NCBI GenBank assembly: GCA_039621445.1
Contig: CP154954.1
Coordinates: 1,302,001-1,366,000, forward strand
Source: Euglena gracilis
Taxonomy: Eukaryota; Euglenida; Euglenophyceae; Euglenales
Direction: 5' to 3'
DNA length: 64,000 bases
Numbering within the stretch: the first letter of the stretch is position 1; every line of letters begins with the position of its first letter. Positions 61,368-64,000 of this stretch are shown in pieces. The position numbers were made by a program, and so were the translations under genes. A model generated the notes under the pieces. The model made no database searches. It was not told where the DNA came from and was given only the letters and a program-made list of their open reading frames with translations.

Positions 61368-63558
61368 TTAATTTTTAAAACCAGTACCTGCGGGAATAAT
61401 ATTTCCTAAAACTAAATTTTCTTTTAACCCAGATAACCAATCAGCTCTTCCTTGTAAAGCAGCTTTTGTTAAAACTCTAGTAGTTTCTTGAAAACTCGCT
61501 TGAGCTATAAAACTTTGACTAGATAGAGAAAAACGAGTCAATCCCATAATTATAGGCTCATAAACAATACTATTTACTAGTCTTTTATTTAATACCTCTA
61601 CTAAATTAAGATCTAAAAAATCCCCTACCATAAAGCTAGAATCACCTGGATTAGTAACAATCACTTTTGACGTTATTTGTTTAACAATAAGTTCAATATG
61701 TTTATCCGCTATTTTGACACCCTGAGATTTATAAACAGTCTGAACACCATCTATTAAATATTTTTGTATTACCTCAAAACTTTTTCGCGCAGCTACAAGA
61801 TTCTCATAATCATCTAAAAAAGTAAAAAAAGACTCCGTCAATATATCATGAGGGTTATTTATTATTTCTTTTAACGAAGAAGTCATTCGAGCTTCTAACA
61901 ATTTTTCTACTTTAGGCAATCCTTGAACTATATCATAAGTTTTTTCTCGGACAAAATTAACGCGATATAATAATTGGTTCTTTCTTATAAAAGGTTTATC
62001 TTCTATTCTCATCAATGTATCATCATTAGTCGAAAAAGGCATTACTTTTCGAAAAATCGAAAACTCTTTTCTTTCTTGTATTATTTGAGAAGAATGAAGA
62101 AGCTTAAAATTACTAATTATTTGACCCGTTTTAAGAAAACATCCAATTTTAAAATTACCAAAAATACGCTTTTGTTTTTTAAGATTTCGAAGCATTATAA
62201 CCTTATCTTGATCAAGTATACATGTAATAATATGTGAACTTCTTTTTTTTAAAACTTTCGATTTATCAACTAAACTATTAACGTTCCTAATGTTAATAAA
62301 TAATTTACCAAATTTACGAGGAAAAAGTTCTTTCTTCCTGTTAACAAATAATTCTTTTTTATGAACATTTGTAGTAGGACAAATTAATTTATTTTTAAAA
62401 GAAAATTTCTTTGTCAAATGAAAAAATAAAGAAGTAAAACTCATAATAATAGAACTTATTATCCAAAATATTTTTCCAAATTGCTTCGAATTAATTTGAG
62501 GGAAAAAGATTTGACCAGAAATTTTTGCCTTAACATCTCGAATTTCCTCAATACCAAAAACGTCATTTTTCAAGTTAGAATTTACAGATTCTCCTATTAT
62601 TTGCTTATCAAATATTTTTCTTCCTGGCTTAACATATAAAAGCGTACTAGAAGGTAAAAACATAATAGATTTACTAACGTCATTTTCGTAAATCACAATT
62701 TTTTTTTCTTGCAAAGTTAAAAAAGCTTTTTCCTTAAATTTATTATAAACTCTTCTTAACCCTGTAGTTAAAGTTGACCTATAAAAATCACTTTTACGAA
62801 GTCATACTTGATATATTATATCATACGACTACTCAATTATAATTGTGATTAATTTAATGGCTAATACTTCATATTTATTTTATAATTGCGATCTATAAAT
62901 TTAAATACTAATAATAAACATCCCCTAACCCCAAACTAATTTTAATCGTTCCTTCTATTTTAAAACATCGTTTTTTAGAACATGTTTTATCAAATAAAGT
63001 TTAAAATTATAAATTTTATTAGAAAAACCATTTATTCTCACTCTATTTACTAAAAAAATACGTAACAAAATATAAACAACATTTTGTTTATCTATTCTGC
63101 AAAATTGATTTCAATTATAAAAAAATAAACTTACAATATAAATCAATTTAAAAAACTTTAAGTTACTATCTATAACAAGTAATAAATATAAAAATTGTAA
63201 TACAATAACAAAGACAATTAGTCTAAAATAGAAAGTTTAATTCTGCCATTAAATATTGTAAAATTAAAAACGATACACACTTCAAATCGTACCATATTTT
63301 TCCATTTAAAGGAGATGTTATAACTTCTTTTGCCTTTGCAGAAAAAACACCACCCGTATGAAAAGTTCGCATTGTTAATTGCGTACCAGGCTCACCTATT
63401 GATTGAGCAGCTAAAATTCCTACACATTCACCAAGTTCTACCATTTTGCCACAGGCTAAATTCCAACCATAGCATATTTGGCATATGCCTTCCATTAATA
63501 CACAATTAAAAGGTGTACGAATATAAACCTCGGGAAAATTAATAATTTTTTTAAACGT
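61368..63558 (-). CDS. rpoC2: plastid RNA polymerase beta'' subunit, C-terminal exons
   Basis: Two exons of the bacterial-type plastid RNA polymerase. 63281-63558 encodes [14 protein letters not shown], the zinc-binding [12 protein letters not shown] (plus an upstream Cys in FNCVL) and [27 protein letters not shown], the conserved trigger-loop neighbourhood. 61368-62778 encodes [16 protein letters not shown] to the end with [38 protein letters not shown] and [14 protein letters not shown]. Phases fit (2 + 1). The lysine-rich middle replaces the long insertion of other plastids and is poorly conserved. The 502-nt intron starts GTGTG and has a domain V. Earlier exons lie beyond the window. Confidence 0.93.
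62798..62830 (-). other. group II intron domain V (rpoC2 intron before last exon)
   Basis: Minus strand AGTCGTATGA...CAAGTATGACTTC hairpin, about 20 nt before the exon. Confidence 0.65.
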
Positions 63559-64000
63559 ATAGACTGAAAGTTAATATTTAATAAAAATATTTCTCATTCG
63601 AAACCGAGCATGAAAATTCTTTTTCACTCGGCTACCTAAAAATCATAAACTTTTTATGATATTTAAGAAATATATCAGCATATGCCGGTGATTACACCTA
63701 CTACTTTTCATAGAGTATTTTAAACGTTTTTATAACATCGTTCAGACCTTTTGCTTCATATTCCATCCTTATAAATAAAAATTCAATTCGTTTATACCAT
63801 AACTACTATACATAAAAGGTATGTTTTAAAATGGCTCCTAATATAACTCCCCCTTAATTTTCAATAACAAAGTGTAATAAAATATTATAAAAAAAGTTGA
63901 AGCTTTTTAGTTTCTTAATTTTCTGTAAACCATATAAAATTACTATTTCAAATACTTTTAATACTTTGAAATTTTAATCCTGTTTTTTTATTCTAATAAA
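63559..64000 (-). other. rpoC2 upstream intron, partial
   Basis: Non-coding on both strands apart from short chance frames. A 34-nt domain V at 63600-63633 (minus AGCCGAGTG...CATGCTCGGTTTC) identifies it as the 3' part of a group II intron whose 5' end is outside the window. Confidence 0.75.

Overview
This window is euglenophyte (Euglena-type) plastid DNA. It is about 75-80% A+T. Photosynthesis and ATP-synthase genes are split by many short group II (and at least one group III-sized) introns with GTGYG-like 5' ends and 34-nt domain V hairpins. Two gene arrangements match what I recall of the Euglena gracilis plastome: petB-atpB-atpE in series, and the tRNA clusters Tyr-His-Met-Trp-Glu-Gly and Val-Asn-Arg with Leu nearby. 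I cannot name the species. No rRNA, CRISPR or transposase was seen.

Layout. The underlying unique gene order is rpoC2 - trnV/N/R - trnL - rps11 - rps4 - trnY/H/M/W/E/G - psbB - psbT - (psbH, psbN on the opposite strand) - petB - atpB - atpE - a replication-protein (Rep) island - rbcL. The window reads this order back and forth through three fold-backs. 1-12960 runs atpB, atpE, Rep island, rbcL (+). About 13370-34750 runs back from rbcL to psbB (-). About 34797-46371 runs psbB to atpE (+). 46386-64000 runs back from atpE through psbB into the tRNA, rps and rpoC2 genes (-). Several genes are therefore present two to four times. The sequence close to the first two turn points is a degraded copy of the neighbouring coding sequence (rbcL exon 7, psbB exons 3-4). 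Copies also differ by homopolymer indels. Both facts suggest uncorrected long-read or chimeric assembly rather than real gene amplification, although a real palindromic plastid DNA form is not excluded.

Most interesting region. Between atpE and rbcL (about 5.2-10.7 kb, repeated inverted at about 17.5-22.9 kb) lie four open frames resembling or derived from rolling-circle Rep proteins of the CRESS-DNA type. They are a truncated paralogue that has lost the HUH histidines; a longer Rep with motif I, HUH and YxxK motifs but an in-frame TAG and an eroded helicase P-loop; a 576-residue protein that appears to carry two degenerate HUH-like domains; and an N-terminal motif I fragment. They are surrounded by hairpins, three covarying stem-loop repeats, iteron-like tandem repeats and TATTAC-containing sites. 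I read this as a Rep plasmid or virus-like element that integrated into the plastid genome, duplicated and is decaying.

The remaining genes are ordinary: cytochrome b6, CP47 and small PSII subunits, two ATP-synthase subunits, the Rubisco large subunit, ribosomal proteins S4 and S11, RNA polymerase subunit beta'' and ten tRNAs. Several have very small first exons (psbB 7 nt; atpE 22 nt; petB 23 nt; psbT 25 nt) that simple gene finding would miss.
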